A DNA stretch of 64,000 nt from Cylindrospermum stagnale PCC 7417 (GTDB lineage Bacteria; Cyanobacteriota; Cyanobacteriia; Cyanobacteriales; Nostocaceae). The position numbers and the translations under genes were made by a program. Below, piece by piece: positions 26,595 to 35,894 of this stretch. The notes beneath the pieces are model-generated. The model searched no databases and had not been told where the DNA came from. It saw only the letters and a program-made list of their open reading frames with translations. The stretch lies in NCBI RefSeq assembly GCF_000317535.1, contig NC_019757.1, positions 1,525,001 to 1,589,000 on the forward strand, written 5' to 3'. Numbering within the stretch: the stretch's first letter is position 1; each line of letters starts with the position of its first letter.

Positions 26595-28235
26595 ATGACT
26601 ACAGCACAACAACCAGAAAATAAAGAGCAGCAAAAACGTACTGTAGCAGAGTTAGTGGACTATATCCAAGCTCTCACCACTGAAATTCAAGAATTGTATT
26701 GTTTAGATGAAATACCTTGGGTTGTAGGCTATTCGGGTGGAAAAGATAGCACGGCTACTTTACAGCTTATCTGGAATGCGATTTCTGGAATACCACCAGA
26801 AAAAAGAACTAAGACTATTCATGTGATTACAACTGATACAGGAGTAGAAAATCCTTATGTTTCTGCTTGGGTGCGTAATTCTCATGAGCACATAAAATTA
26901 GCTGCTAAAGAGCAACAAATGCCAATGCAGCCCCATGTGCTAGAACCAGAGGTTACAGACACATACTGGGTTGGTTTAATTGGTAAAGGGTATCCTGCAC
27001 CCCGTCAAAAGTTTCGTTGGTGTACCGGACGCTTGAAAATCAATCCATCTAATCGTTTTATTCGTGATGTTGTTAGAAGTAGCGGAGAAGCTCTTGTAAT
27101 CTTAGGTACTAGGAAAGCAGAAAGCCCCAGTCGCGCTGCAACAATGAAAAAACTTGAAGAAAAACGAGTACGCGATCGCCTCAGCCCTAATGCAAATTTA
27201 CCAAATTCACTCGTTTACAGTCCTATTGAAGATTGGCGTACTGATGAGGTTTGGCTATATTTAATGCAATGGGAAAACCCTTGGGGACATAGCAATAAAG
27301 ATTTATTCACTATGTATAGAGAATCAACAGCAGACAATGAATGTCCTTTAGTTGTTGATACTTCTACTCCTAGTTGCGGTAGTTCTCGTTTTGGTTGCTG
27401 GGTTTGCACGCTTGTTGAACGTGACAAATCTCTGAATGCAATGATTCAAAATAATGATGAGAAAGAATGGTTACAGCCAATAGTTGATTTTCGTCGGGAA
27501 TTAGATATTGAAAATGACCGTGAAAAGCGAGACTTTCGACGCATCTGGGGCGAAGTTCAACTATTTGAACGTAATGTAGAGGGTGGAACCTCCATTGAAC
27601 CCATACCTGGCCCCTACACAAAATATTGGCGAGAGTATTGGTTGAGAAAGTTATTAACAGCGCAAACACAAATGCGTCAAACAGCGCCAGAAAATATGCG
27701 TGATATCACCCTTATCTCTCTAGCGGAATTGAGTGAAATTCGCCGCATTTGGCTAGAAGAAAAACATGAATTTGATGATAGTGTACCTCGCATTTATCAA
27801 GAAGCGACTGGTGAAAAATTCAAAGACCCTCGTCCTGGTGCTGACTATAGTTTACTAGGGCGTGATGAATGGATGGTGCTAGAAGAAGTCTGTGAAGGTG
27901 ACGCCATGCACTTGGAACTCATGGCTAAACTGTTGGACACAGAACACCAGTTTCGGAAAAAAACTCGCCGTGTAGGCATCTATGATAAGCTAGAAAACTG
28001 TTTTGATACAAGTTCCCGTTCTCAACAAGATGCAATTAATAATGCTCATTTAAAGCGCGATTTGAGAGAAGCAATTAGTGAAGGTGATGTTGCCAAATTT
28101 AAAGAAAAATTCAAGCAGCTTACTTTCGGGGATGTACCGAATGAAGAAACTGCTGAAGAGAGTACTGAAGATAGTAAACCGCTAACTTGGGCAAATATTA
28201 AATTCGCTAAAAAATCAGAACCCATAACTGAATGA
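26595..28235 (+). CDS. dndC: DndC, phosphorothioation sulfur-transfer enzyme
   Basis: 546 residues. It is an ATP pyrophosphatase of the PAPS-reductase family: SGGKDST at residues 47-53 is the PP-loop that adenylates the DNA backbone. An iron-sulfur cluster is expected from Cys250, Cys261, Cys268 and Cys271 (in CPLVVD and CGSSRFGCWVC), the DndC-specific set. It works with DndD and DndE in replacing a non-bridging oxygen by sulfur. The ATG at 26595 follows AGAGAGGTAGAGAGAA. It is separated from dndD by a regulator and a small ORF, an unusual break in the dndCDE order. The C-terminal 100 residues (KKSEPITE end) are acidic. Confidence 0.95.
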   Translation: MTTAQQPENKEQQKRTVAELVDYIQALTTEIQELYCLDEIPWVVGYSGGKDSTATLQLIWNAISGIPPEKRTKTIHVITTDTGVENPYVSAWVRNSHEHIKLAAKEQQMPMQPHVLEPEVTDTYWVGLIGKGYPAPRQKFRWCTGRLKINPSNRFIRDVVRSSGEALVILGTRKAESPSRAATMKKLEEKRVRDRLSPNANLPNSLVYSPIEDWRTDEVWLYLMQWENPWGHSNKDLFTMYRESTADNECPLVVDTSTPSCGSSRFGCWVCTLVERDKSLNAMIQNNDEKEWLQPIVDFRRELDIENDREKRDFRRIWGEVQLFERNVEGGTSIEPIPGPYTKYWREYWLRKLLTAQTQMRQTAPENMRDITLISLAELSEIRRIWLEEKHEFDDSVPRIYQEATGEKFKDPRPGADYSLLGRDEWMVLEEVCEGDAMHLELMAKLLDTEHQFRKKTRRVGIYDKLENCFDTSSRSQQDAINNAHLKRDLREAISEGDVAKFKEKFKQLTFGDVPNEETAEESTEDSKPLTWANIKFAKKSEPITE

Positions 28236-28331
28236 CCGTCGCGTTGCTGCAATGCAAAAGTAATTAAAACATTGCCTAGTTCCCGCGCTCTGCGTGAGAA
28301 TTTCTAATCAGAGGCTCTGGCTCTAGTTTAC

Positions 28332-28568
28332 TTAATATTCCTCAACAGAGTCTCCCAAATAAAGCTTGATAAAGTCTTTTGCAGCATTTGGGTTAATTCT
28401 CTCTAGTCCATCCCGAATTTCAAGCACCGCTTCAGCTGTAGGATCTCTAGTCTCATTAATCCATCTATGTACGTTTGATCGTGCAGTTTGCATAATAACG
28501 GCCAACTGATTTTGGCTAATTTCATAGGTTTCTAAAACTTTTTTGAGAGCTTGGCCTGCTTTTCCCAT
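28332..28568 (-). CDS. XRE-family HTH regulator
   Basis: 78 residues. A helix-turn-helix of the Cro/CI type occupies about residues 13-65: YEISQNQLAVIMQTARSNVH, then RWINETRDPTAEAVLEIRDG. There is no other domain, so it should be a dimeric DNA-binding repressor. It is transcribed away from two copies of an 18-bp palindrome at 28605-28622 and 28635-28652, which are probably its operators. It lies between dndC and dndD, so it likely autoregulates and controls dndD/dndE and the small ORF. Confidence 0.8.
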   Translation of the reverse strand: MGKAGQALKKVLETYEISQNQLAVIMQTARSNVHRWINETRDPTAEAVLEIRDGLERINPNAAKDFIKLYLGDSVEEY

Positions 28569-28604
28569 GCCTTCAATTTTGTCAGAGACTCATTACGCCG
28601 TAAA

Positions 28605-28622
28605 TGTTGTCTATAGGCAACA
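28605..28622. promoter_or_regulatory. Operator 1, 18-bp near-palindrome
   Basis: TGTTGTCTATAGGCAACA is an inverted repeat with a single T/G mismatch pair (TGTTGyCTATAGrCAACA). It repeats 30 bp downstream, so the centres are about three helical turns apart and lie on one DNA face. Confidence 0.75.
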
Positions 28623-28634
28623 AGTGCTGTATTA

Positions 28635-28652
28635 TGTTGTCTATAGGCAACA
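28635..28652. promoter_or_regulatory. Operator 2, 18-bp near-palindrome
   Basis: Identical copy of the 18-mer at 28605-28622 (TGTTGTCTATAGGCAACA). It ends 16 bp before the GTG that begins the longest reading frame of the small plus-strand ORF, and 28 bp before its ATG, so a bound repressor would block both divergent promoters. Confidence 0.75.
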
Positions 28653-28680
28653 TGCTTATTAAGCAGGAGTGCAAAATCCA

Positions 28681-28932
28681 ATGCTGACAAGCTTTCTGAC
28701 AAATCCTGGACAAACCTCTATGGTTATATCTCCTAGTACCTCTACAGAAACATTCCCCGGTAGAGAGAAGGTCAAATTACTGGTAATTGGTTCTCAGGCA
28801 AGCGTTAACAGCATAATTTATAGCCTTCACAATCTTGGTTTTGCCGAGGTTGGTGAATGGAGTTCCATTCTACCTGCTCCAAATCCTGGTGAAGTAATGA
28901 GAATCTTAACCAGACACATTATTACAAACTAA
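28681..28932 (+). CDS. Small hypothetical protein, 83 aa
   Basis: ATG 28681 to TAA gives 83 residues, with a proline- and serine-rich start and a folded-looking second half (VKLLVIGSQASVNSIIYSLH, LGFAEVGEWSS) ending in a basic tail. A GTG four codons upstream is also possible. It directly follows the twin operators and precedes dndD by 249 bp. I recall similar small cyanobacterial proteins of unknown function but no named family. It may be the first cistron of the dndDE message. Confidence 0.55.
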   Translation: MLTSFLTNPGQTSMVISPSTSTETFPGREKVKLLVIGSQASVNSIIYSLHNLGFAEVGEWSSILPAPNPGEVMRILTRHIITN

Positions 28933-29181
28933 TTGTCAAATTTTTTAGCTAGTAATGCCGAACTAACTTATCGAAAGTTCGGCTTAAATAACTTTGATTA
29001 TTATGCTATATAAGTATATACTTATAACGGCGGTTTATAACGCAAATACATGCTATAATGCTGCTATTAGTATTAGCATGAGAAATTATTACAAACTAAA
29101 CAGTTAGCCCTTTCAAATTTGTAATATAGCGTAGCCGTAAATTACCTTAACTGATATTTTCTCAACCCACTTACAAGATAA

Positions 29182-31167
29182 ATGATATTTATTGAACTCG
29201 TTTTACAAAACTTCGGACCTTACGCTGGGAAACAGGTAATCAATCTTAACCCAAACATCGATGAAGAAAACTCACGCCCAATTATTCTATTAGGTGGCAT
29301 GAATGGCGGGGGAAAAACTACCCTGATGGATGCCATTCGTCTTGCGCTTTATGGACAACGCGCCCAATGTTCTACCCGTGGTAATTTAAGTTATCCCGAT
29401 TTTCTCAGCCAATGTGTTAACAGCAAAATAGACCCAAATAGCGACACCCGGATAGAATTGCTTTTTGAACATATCGAAAACGATAAACCAATAAAATACC
29501 GTGTCGTGCGTAGTTGGAGAAAAAATCCTAAAGACGGTAAAGATACATTAGGTATTTTGGGTGATAGTGATACATGGCCTGATGCTTTAGTTAATATCTG
29601 GGATGAGTATATAGAAAACCTGCTGCCCTTGGGTATTTCTAATTTATTTCTCTTTGATGGTGAACAAGTTAGAAACCTTGCCGAACAGGAAACCCCACCG
29701 ACTATTGTAATTAATGCGATTCGCGGACTTTTAGGACTAGAGTTAGCAGACAGGTTAGCAGTTGATTTAGATATTTTAGTTAACCGTAAACTCAAAGAAG
29801 TTGCTAATACTAAAGATTTAGCAAATTTAGAAGAAATTGAAACTAGGTTAACGCAGCAACAAGAAGATTATCAAACTACAGACCAGCAATTCAAAATTAT
29901 AGACAATCAGGTATCAGAATTAGAAAACCAGCAGCAGGAAGCTTTTGATAAATTCATTTCTGAAGGTGGTAAAATTGCCGCTGAACGCAATCAATTAGAA
30001 CTACAGCAGGAAGCTAAAATTGCAGATATAGAACAAGTGCGGCAGTCAATGGCTGAATTAGTCGCTGATGTTTTACCCCTGGCATTAATTCCTAATTTGC
30101 TGACTCAGGTGCAAGCGCAGGGAGAAAAAGAATTTCGCCATCAACAGATACAACTCGCTAGGGATTTATTACTTGAGCGAGATCAGCGGTTACTAACTTG
30201 GCTAAATCAAGTAGAGATTTCCTCAGCGCAAGTTGAACAAATCCAATCTTTTCTAGTGCAAGATGTAGATAGTTTATACGCAAAATCTCTTCAGACCGAA
30301 GCACCTTGGTTATTAGCTGATGAAGAAAGTTTGAGTCAACTGGATAATTCAATCTATCGCTTGCAGAATTCCCGAATTTCTGCACAACAGCAGTTAGCTA
30401 TTATCAAAAATAAAGAAGAAGAAATTATTACGCTAGAGAGACAAGTGCAAACAGCCGCAGCACCAGAAGATTATAAGAAGTTGCTGAAGGCAGTGGAAGA
30501 AGCACAAAATCAAGTTGCTGAAGCTAAAGCTAATTTGGAAAGTACCCGCCGCCGTTTAGCTGAATTAGAAACTATTATTGCCAAGTCGAAAAAGGAATTA
30601 AATACATATACTGTAGAAAATATCAAGCATAAAAATAGTGAACATATTATTAATGCTGCGGCTAAAGTTCAAAATACACTAAAGATTTTTCGCGATCGCT
30701 TAACTCTGCGAAAACTCAACAAACTAGAGGAGGAAGTGAAAAACTGCTTCCTCTATCTCCTGCACAAGTCAGACTTGGTGCATCGCATCGCCATAGACAC
30801 CAAGACTTTCAGCCTATCTCTATATGACCTCAATGGTAAACCCGTCCCCAAACATCGCCTTTCCGCCGGCGAAAAACAACTTTTAGCGATCGCCTTTTTG
30901 TGGGGATTAGCCAAAGTTTCCGGGCGCAGATTACCAGTAGCCATCGACACCCCCCTCGGCAGACTAGACTCATCCCACCGCAGCAACCTAGTTGAACGCT
31001 ACTTCCCAGCAGCCAGCCATCAAGTCATCCTCCTCTCCACCGACACCGAAATCGGCAAACAGGAAGTAGAAAAACTCCGAGACAACGAAGCGATCGCACA
31101 CGAATACCTCCTAGAATACAACTCCTCCACCCGCCAAACCACCATCAAACAAGGTTACTTCTGGTAA
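29182..31167 (+). CDS. dndD: DndD, SMC-type ATPase of phosphorothioation
   Basis: 661 residues. P-loop GGMNGGGKTTLMDAIRLALYG lies at residues 38-58 (glycine-rich in the DndD manner), followed by RAQCSTRGNLSYPDFLSQCV, NLFLFDGEQVRNLAEQE, a coiled coil at about 200-490, the signature LSAGEKQLLAIAFLWGLAK and Walker B PVAIDTPLGRLDSSHR. DndD is thought to nick DNA or supply ATP-driven structural change for sulfur insertion with DndC and DndE. dndE follows 9 bp after its stop. The 5' region from 28933 to 29181 holds an AT-rich stretch (TGCTATAATGCTGCTATTAG) that looks like a -10 element. Confidence 0.95.
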   Translation: MIFIELVLQNFGPYAGKQVINLNPNIDEENSRPIILLGGMNGGGKTTLMDAIRLALYGQRAQCSTRGNLSYPDFLSQCVNSKIDPNSDTRIELLFEHIENDKPIKYRVVRSWRKNPKDGKDTLGILGDSDTWPDALVNIWDEYIENLLPLGISNLFLFDGEQVRNLAEQETPPTIVINAIRGLLGLELADRLAVDLDILVNRKLKEVANTKDLANLEEIETRLTQQQEDYQTTDQQFKIIDNQVSELENQQQEAFDKFISEGGKIAAERNQLELQQEAKIADIEQVRQSMAELVADVLPLALIPNLLTQVQAQGEKEFRHQQIQLARDLLLERDQRLLTWLNQVEISSAQVEQIQSFLVQDVDSLYAKSLQTEAPWLLADEESLSQLDNSIYRLQNSRISAQQQLAIIKNKEEEIITLERQVQTAAAPEDYKKLLKAVEEAQNQVAEAKANLESTRRRLAELETIIAKSKKELNTYTVENIKHKNSEHIINAAAKVQNTLKIFRDRLTLRKLNKLEEEVKNCFLYLLHKSDLVHRIAIDTKTFSLSLYDLNGKPVPKHRLSAGEKQLLAIAFLWGLAKVSGRRLPVAIDTPLGRLDSSHRSNLVERYFPAASHQVILLSTDTEIGKQEVEKLRDNEAIAHEYLLEYNSSTRQTTIKQGYFW

Positions 31168-31176
31168 ACCCAAATT

Positions 31177-31563
31177 ATGGAATCACCAATCGAACGAATT
31201 AAACTTTCCCAAGCAGCCAAAGAACAACTGCTCAAACTCAAACGCAGCACCAAAATAGACCAATGGAATATCCTCTGTCGCTGGGCTTTTTGTCGTTCCC
31301 TAGCAGAACCAACCGCACCCTCCCCCGTACCAATTCCCCTAGATAGCAACGTCGAAATGACTTGGCGTGTCTTTGGCGGCGAAATCTCAGATATTCTCCT
31401 CCTTGCCCTGAAGCAACGTTGCTACAACGATGGTTTAAGTACTGATAAAGAAACCCTTGTCCTGCAATTTCGCCTCCATTTGCATCGTGGCATTGGTTAC
31501 TTAGCCGGTGATCAAAATATCAAAAAAATTGAGGATTTAGTTGAATTAGCAACGAAAAACTGA
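31177..31563 (+). CDS. dndE: DndE
   Basis: 128 residues, within the normal DndE range. Features are an N-terminal helix with basic residues (SQAAKEQLLKLKRSTKIDQW), the conserved WNILCRWAFCRSL, the WRVFGGEISDILLLALKQR motif and the C-terminal FRLHLHRGIGYL. DndE tetramers bind nicked double-stranded DNA and are needed for phosphorothioation. Start ATG 31177 lies 9 bp downstream of dndD, so the two are cotranscribed. After this gene the dnd island ends and an unrelated transporter begins. Confidence 0.93.
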   Translation: MESPIERIKLSQAAKEQLLKLKRSTKIDQWNILCRWAFCRSLAEPTAPSPVPIPLDSNVEMTWRVFGGEISDILLLALKQRCYNDGLSTDKETLVLQFRLHLHRGIGYLAGDQNIKKIEDLVELATKN

Positions 31564-31698
31564 AATGTCAGAACATCCTGGATTTGGATATCAGCCCAGA
31601 AAGATTATCTGGTGAGAATTAGTGTATAAGTGCAAAATCACACAGCCAATATGGCAAGATAACTGCAATTCGCTCAGGTGAGGAGAAAAGTTGAAAGG

Positions 31699-33210
31699 AT
31701 GAATGAAATTCAATCGCTGCGACAAGCGGTTCAAAGCCGTAAGATGGGTGCTTTGTTACTGTTAGGTTTTGCATCTGGGTTACCCTTATTTTTAACCAGT
31801 AGAACCTTGCAACTGTGGATGCAAGATGCCAAGGTTGATATAGGTAAAATTACTCTATTTGGGCTGCTGGCTTTGCCTTATTCCCTGAAATTCTTGTGGT
31901 CACCCTTGTTAGATAGATTCATGCCACCAGTGCTGGGAGCAAGGCGGGGTTGGCTAGTGGTAACCCAATTAGGATTAGTATTAGCGATCGCCTTTTTGGC
32001 ATTGCAACAACCAGCCCAAAACGACCAAGTGCTGCAACTGCTGGCGATCAACTGCCTAATCATCACTTTTTTGAGCGCTACCCAAGACATCGCCGGTGAT
32101 GCCTACCGCACCGACATTTTAGAACCAATCGAATCCCAAGCAGGCGCATCAGTTTGGGTGCTAGGCTACCGCATAGCGCTATTTATCACCAGTTCCCTAG
32201 CTTTGGTGTTAGCAGATTATCTACCTTGGAATCTAGTTTATTTGCTGATGGCCGCCTTAATGGCAGGGAGTATATTCACAACCCTTTGGGCACCTCCAGA
32301 GCCAAAATTGCCCGCCAACAGCCAAAAAGTTGCACCTCTATCTATCAAAGATGTGATTTTCCTGGTGTTAATCACCGTGCTAGTAGCGGGGTTAATCGCA
32401 GGCGTATTTGTCAGCTTTATCCCCTTGCCTGTATTTTATTGGCTGTTAGCAGGGTTGATAGTAGCCTGGATTGGCGCATCTTTGTTATTACCTACATCCC
32501 TATTAGGCGAGGTTAGAGAAGATAGTTCCCCTCAAAACTTACAAGAAGCAATTTTCTTGCCATTTAAAGAATTTTTTCACAGATTTGGGCTGACTCAAGC
32601 CAGTGTGGTACTAATTTTTATATTGCTATATAAACTTGGTGATTCCCTGGTGGGCATTACAGCAAATTTATTTCTCCGAGAAATAGACTTTACCAAAACT
32701 GAAATTGGAGCAATTCAAGCGGGGATGGGCTTTATCGCCACAACCGTCGGCGTATTAGCTGGCGGTGTGATCTTGACTAAAATTGGCTTAAATCGTGGTC
32801 TTTGGCTATTTGGTGTGCTGCAATTGTTGAGCAACTTGGGTTATTATGCCCTAGCAGTTGCTGGCAAAAATTACTCTCTTTTGGTGTTGGCAGTTAATAT
32901 CGAAAACTTCTCTGCTGGATTAGTTACAGTTGCTACGGTGGCATTTTTAATGAATCTTTGTAATCACCGCTTTACAACTACTCAATTTGCTTTATTCTCT
33001 AGTTTGATGGCTATTAGTAGAGATGTGCTCTCGGCTCCAGCCGGAAATTGGGCAAAAGCCACAGGCTGGCCCTCATTCTTCTTGTTAACCTTAGTAGCAG
33101 CCTTACCCGGATTGTTACTTTTGCCTTTTGTTGCCCCCTGGAACCCTCAACCAGTGGCACTAACCAGACCTGGATTTGACGATGAAGAGGATATATGGGG
33201 AACAAAGTAG
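31699..33210 (+). CDS. AmpG-family muropeptide MFS transporter
   Basis: 503 residues, about 12 membrane spans. The N-terminus MGALLLLGFASGLPLFLTSR, with LQLWMQDAKVDIGKITLFGL and PYSLKFLWSPLLDR, is the AmpG signature; FLSATQDIAGDAYRTDILEP follows. AmpG imports muropeptides (anhydro-muropeptides) from cell-wall turnover. The ATG at 31699 follows GAAAGG; an upstream GTG in the same frame (31678) is less likely. The next gene overlaps its end by 16 bp, implying an operon. Confidence 0.8.
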   Translation: MNEIQSLRQAVQSRKMGALLLLGFASGLPLFLTSRTLQLWMQDAKVDIGKITLFGLLALPYSLKFLWSPLLDRFMPPVLGARRGWLVVTQLGLVLAIAFLALQQPAQNDQVLQLLAINCLIITFLSATQDIAGDAYRTDILEPIESQAGASVWVLGYRIALFITSSLALVLADYLPWNLVYLLMAALMAGSIFTTLWAPPEPKLPANSQKVAPLSIKDVIFLVLITVLVAGLIAGVFVSFIPLPVFYWLLAGLIVAWIGASLLLPTSLLGEVREDSSPQNLQEAIFLPFKEFFHRFGLTQASVVLIFILLYKLGDSLVGITANLFLREIDFTKTEIGAIQAGMGFIATTVGVLAGGVILTKIGLNRGLWLFGVLQLLSNLGYYALAVAGKNYSLLVLAVNIENFSAGLVTVATVAFLMNLCNHRFTTTQFALFSSLMAISRDVLSAPAGNWAKATGWPSFFLLTLVAALPGLLLLPFVAPWNPQPVALTRPGFDDEEDIWGTK

Positions 33211-33596
33211 TTATTTTTGTCGGCACATTCATCCTCTTATTTACGGGTCTATTACTAGGCTACGTTCTCTCACAGCTAGTTCTGGAAAAACTAGCGTTTA
33301 ATCTCCTCACCTTTCTCGGAACACTCAGCCTAATATTAATTTTTGGGACACTTTATTACGTTTTATTTTGGCAGTTGCAGCGAGACCAATCCCAGTCATT
33401 CGATGGCAAGATACTCAACCCAGTAGAAGAGGAAATCAGTGATAGCTATCTGAAAAATAGGCTGATTGTGAGGTTGTCCGGTGACAGCGTTGCTGCTGAA
33501 AGGTTAATTGAGCAAGCAAAGCAGAATTATCCTGGGATGCCGGAAAATTGGTATTGTGAAAGAGTTCTTGATGACTTGGATCGCGACCAACGGTAG
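33195..33596 (+). CDS. Conserved two-TM protein, 133 aa
   Basis: The ATG lies inside the last codons of the AmpG-like gene (16-bp overlap). Two membrane helices at about residues 5-25 and 36-60 are followed by a soluble acidic domain (LNPVEEEISDSYLKNRL, ENWYCERVLDDLDRDQ). This topology and operon position suggest an accessory of the transporter. No family is recognised, though similar proteins occur in other filamentous cyanobacteria. Confidence 0.65.
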   Translation: MGNKVVIFVGTFILLFTGLLLGYVLSQLVLEKLAFNLLTFLGTLSLILIFGTLYYVLFWQLQRDQSQSFDGKILNPVEEEISDSYLKNRLIVRLSGDSVAAERLIEQAKQNYPGMPENWYCERVLDDLDRDQR

Positions 33597-33702
33597 CATT
33601 CTGCTTACCGTCCCCGAAAAATCGCTAAAATAAGTCAAGAAAAGTTTACAAATATTCAGCTAGTGGCTTTTAGCTAAGTCCCTAGCTCTTTGCAACCCAG
33701 AT

Positions 33703-33870
33703 ATGAATATATTTCGTCAGTACATCGCTCCATTATTTGCTGTGTTGGTGTTCTTCTTTGCCCTCGTGGCAGTCAGTGCCCGGATCTTTTTGCCCTCTGA
33801 CATGGCAGCACCCGCACCCATTGAAGAGGTAGGAATAAGTCTTGTAACTCCTGACACCTTCAATTTTTGA
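33703..33870 (+). CDS. Small membrane protein, 55 aa
   Basis: ATG to TGA gives 55 residues: a membrane helix (PLFAVLVFFFALVAVSARIF) and then a short soluble tail (PSDMAAPAPIEEVG). The TGA overlaps the TTG start of the GNAT gene in TTGA, so the two are coupled. The hydrophobic segment and the coupling support a real gene. Function unknown. Confidence 0.55.
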   Translation: MNIFRQYIAPLFAVLVFFFALVAVSARIFLPSDMAAPAPIEEVGISLVTPDTFNF

Positions 33871-34418
33871 AGTTTGTATTCCTTACGGCAACTGTAGGCT
33901 CTATTTTGAATTCCTTACTACCAGGCTATCAAATTCGCCTTGGCTCCACCGTAGATCGGGCGCTATTGGTAAAGTTCATGCAGCAAACTTACCAAGATAT
34001 GTTTCCCGACCAGGATTTTTCCCACCTAGCGCGGACAGTCGAGCAATATTTATCTACTGACACGCCCTTGTGGTGGGTGAATGCAGAAACTCAGTCCGTG
34101 GAGAAATTGGGCGGTGGAGGGAATTTTCCCCTATATCCAACCCCCGTAGCTTGCCTTTGGGTGGGGAATGCCGTAGATCAAGTGCAAGGCGATCGCCATG
34201 CTCACATTTTTCTCCTCTACGTTGTCCCAGAATATCGGCGGCGGGGTATTGGCACAGCTTTGATGCACTATGTAGAGAATTGGGCAACTCAAAGAGGCGA
34301 TCGCCAAATCGGACTGCAAGTATTTCAATCCAATAAACCCGCCTTAAATCTTTATCATCAGCTTGGATATCAAACCCAATCCCTGTGGATGCTGAAATCA
34401 CTTTATCCTGAAAAATAA
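33867..34418 (+). CDS. GNAT N-acetyltransferase
   Basis: 183 residues with a TTG start overlapping the preceding small gene. The GNAT core has motif A in LLYVVPEYRRRGIGTALMHY (acetyl-CoA pyrophosphate loop R-R-x-G-I-G) and motif B in QVFQSNKPALNLYHQLGYQ. The N-terminal part (QIRLGSTVDRALLVKFMQQ) is typical of cyanobacterial GNAT proteins. The acceptor is unknown. The translational coupling with a membrane peptide suggests cotranscription. Confidence 0.78.
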   Translation: MKFVFLTATVGSILNSLLPGYQIRLGSTVDRALLVKFMQQTYQDMFPDQDFSHLARTVEQYLSTDTPLWWVNAETQSVEKLGGGGNFPLYPTPVACLWVGNAVDQVQGDRHAHIFLLYVVPEYRRRGIGTALMHYVENWATQRGDRQIGLQVFQSNKPALNLYHQLGYQTQSLWMLKSLYPEK

Positions 34419-34606
34419 ACTAATGCGTAACGTTAAATAAGAAAGTGTACAATAATTTAGCTAATGCCTATTGGGGGTAAATGCAGTTGCAAAAAATTTA
34501 GCTAAATTTGCTCAATCTTACTCATTTTTCTAGATAAACATGAATAGTGAGTAATTTTCTGCTATTTTGGTTTTCCATAGAGCTATTTTCATAGTATCAT
34601 CAAGAA

Positions 34607-35845
34607 ATGAAGCTAGTTGAACGTCATATCATCACAAAAAACCATCCTTTCTGGTCAGAAATTGACCACAAGGCTTTTTTGTCTAAAAATTTGTTTAACT
34701 ATGCTAATTACCATTACCGTCAATATTTCTTTAAATACCACCAGAAACTAAACTTTAATCAACTCTATCACCAATTATCTCAAACCGACGACTACAAAGC
34801 TTTACCAACAAAAGTTAGTAAGCAAATCATTAGAAGATTAGATTCAGCATGGATAAGTTATTTTGCCGCTGTAAAAGCCTGGAAACAAAAGAAAGAGAAA
34901 TTTTTAGGTCAACCGAAAATTCCTCAATATAAAGATAAAACCAAAGGGCGAAACATCTTACCATATCCTGATGAATCAATCTCGAAAAAAGCCTTAAAAA
35001 AAGGAATTTGTCATCTGTCCATGAGTGAAATACAAATTCCCACATCCCAACAGGAAATAATTGAGGCGAGAATTGTTCCTAAAAGCAGTTGTTATCTGAT
35101 AGAAATAGTTTATGAAAAAATGGAGGAAACCACTAATAATCAACAAATAGCAGGCATAGACTTAGGAGTTAATAACTTAATGGCTGTAACTACAAATCAA
35201 ACAGGTGTAGCACCTATTTTGATTAAAGGCAGACCAATAAAAGCGATTAACACCTTTTATAACAAACAACGTTCCTGGTTACAATTTCAGCTAAAAATCC
35301 CACATAATCAAACCAACTCGCAGAGATTAAAAAATCTCACTCATAAGCGAAACTGTCGAGTAGAGAACTATCTACATACAGCAAGTAGAAAAGTAATAGA
35401 TTGGTGTGTGCAGCATCAAATAGGAATCCTGGTGATTGGGCATAATGCTACTTGGAAACAAGAAATTAATTTAGGAAGAAAAAACAATCAACAATTTGTG
35501 AGTATTCCTCATGATAGGTTAAGAGAAATGTTAACCTATAAAGCCCAATTAAAGGGAATAAAAGTCATCATCACGGAAGAATCTTATACATCCCAAGCTA
35601 GTGCTTTAGATGGGGATAAGTTACCTAAGTATGGGGATAAAAAACCTCAATTTACGGGAAAAAGAATAGCCAGAGGATTGTATAAAACCGGGGACAGTAG
35701 GTTAATAAATGCCGATATTAATGGGTCATTTAATATCATCAAAAAAGTAATTCCTGATGTCTTTGACCAAGGAATAAAGGGTTTGCCGTTTAACCCTGTG
35801 GTGCTAGATCCACTACGAATGACTAGGCTTTCAAACTTTGAGTAA
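34607..35845 (+). CDS. tnpB: TnpB-type RNA-guided nuclease of an IS605-like element (zinc-finger-less)
   Basis: 412 residues. RuvC-like catalytic residues are Asp185 (GIDLGVNN), Glu324 or Glu325 (TEESYTSQAS) and Asp370 (NADINGSFN), so the nuclease should be active. The usual Cys4 zinc finger between motifs II and III is replaced by ASALDGDKLPKYGDKK with no cysteine, as in a known TnpB subgroup. No tnpA is present, so this is a tnpB-only element that needs a helper to move. The 190-bp left part and the hairpin region after the stop are the element ends. TnpB proteins use an omega RNA derived from the right end to cut DNA. Upstream 34440-34606 shows no ORF. Confidence 0.9.
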   Translation: MKLVERHIITKNHPFWSEIDHKAFLSKNLFNYANYHYRQYFFKYHQKLNFNQLYHQLSQTDDYKALPTKVSKQIIRRLDSAWISYFAAVKAWKQKKEKFLGQPKIPQYKDKTKGRNILPYPDESISKKALKKGICHLSMSEIQIPTSQQEIIEARIVPKSSCYLIEIVYEKMEETTNNQQIAGIDLGVNNLMAVTTNQTGVAPILIKGRPIKAINTFYNKQRSWLQFQLKIPHNQTNSQRLKNLTHKRNCRVENYLHTASRKVIDWCVQHQIGILVIGHNATWKQEINLGRKNNQQFVSIPHDRLREMLTYKAQLKGIKVIITEESYTSQASALDGDKLPKYGDKKPQFTGKRIARGLYKTGDSRLINADINGSFNIIKKVIPDVFDQGIKGLPFNPVVLDPLRMTRLSNFE

Positions 35846-35894
35846 GTTTGAGTAGGTTTGGTTGAGCGGTTTTGCTTTTTGGCGTGGAGGGCTA

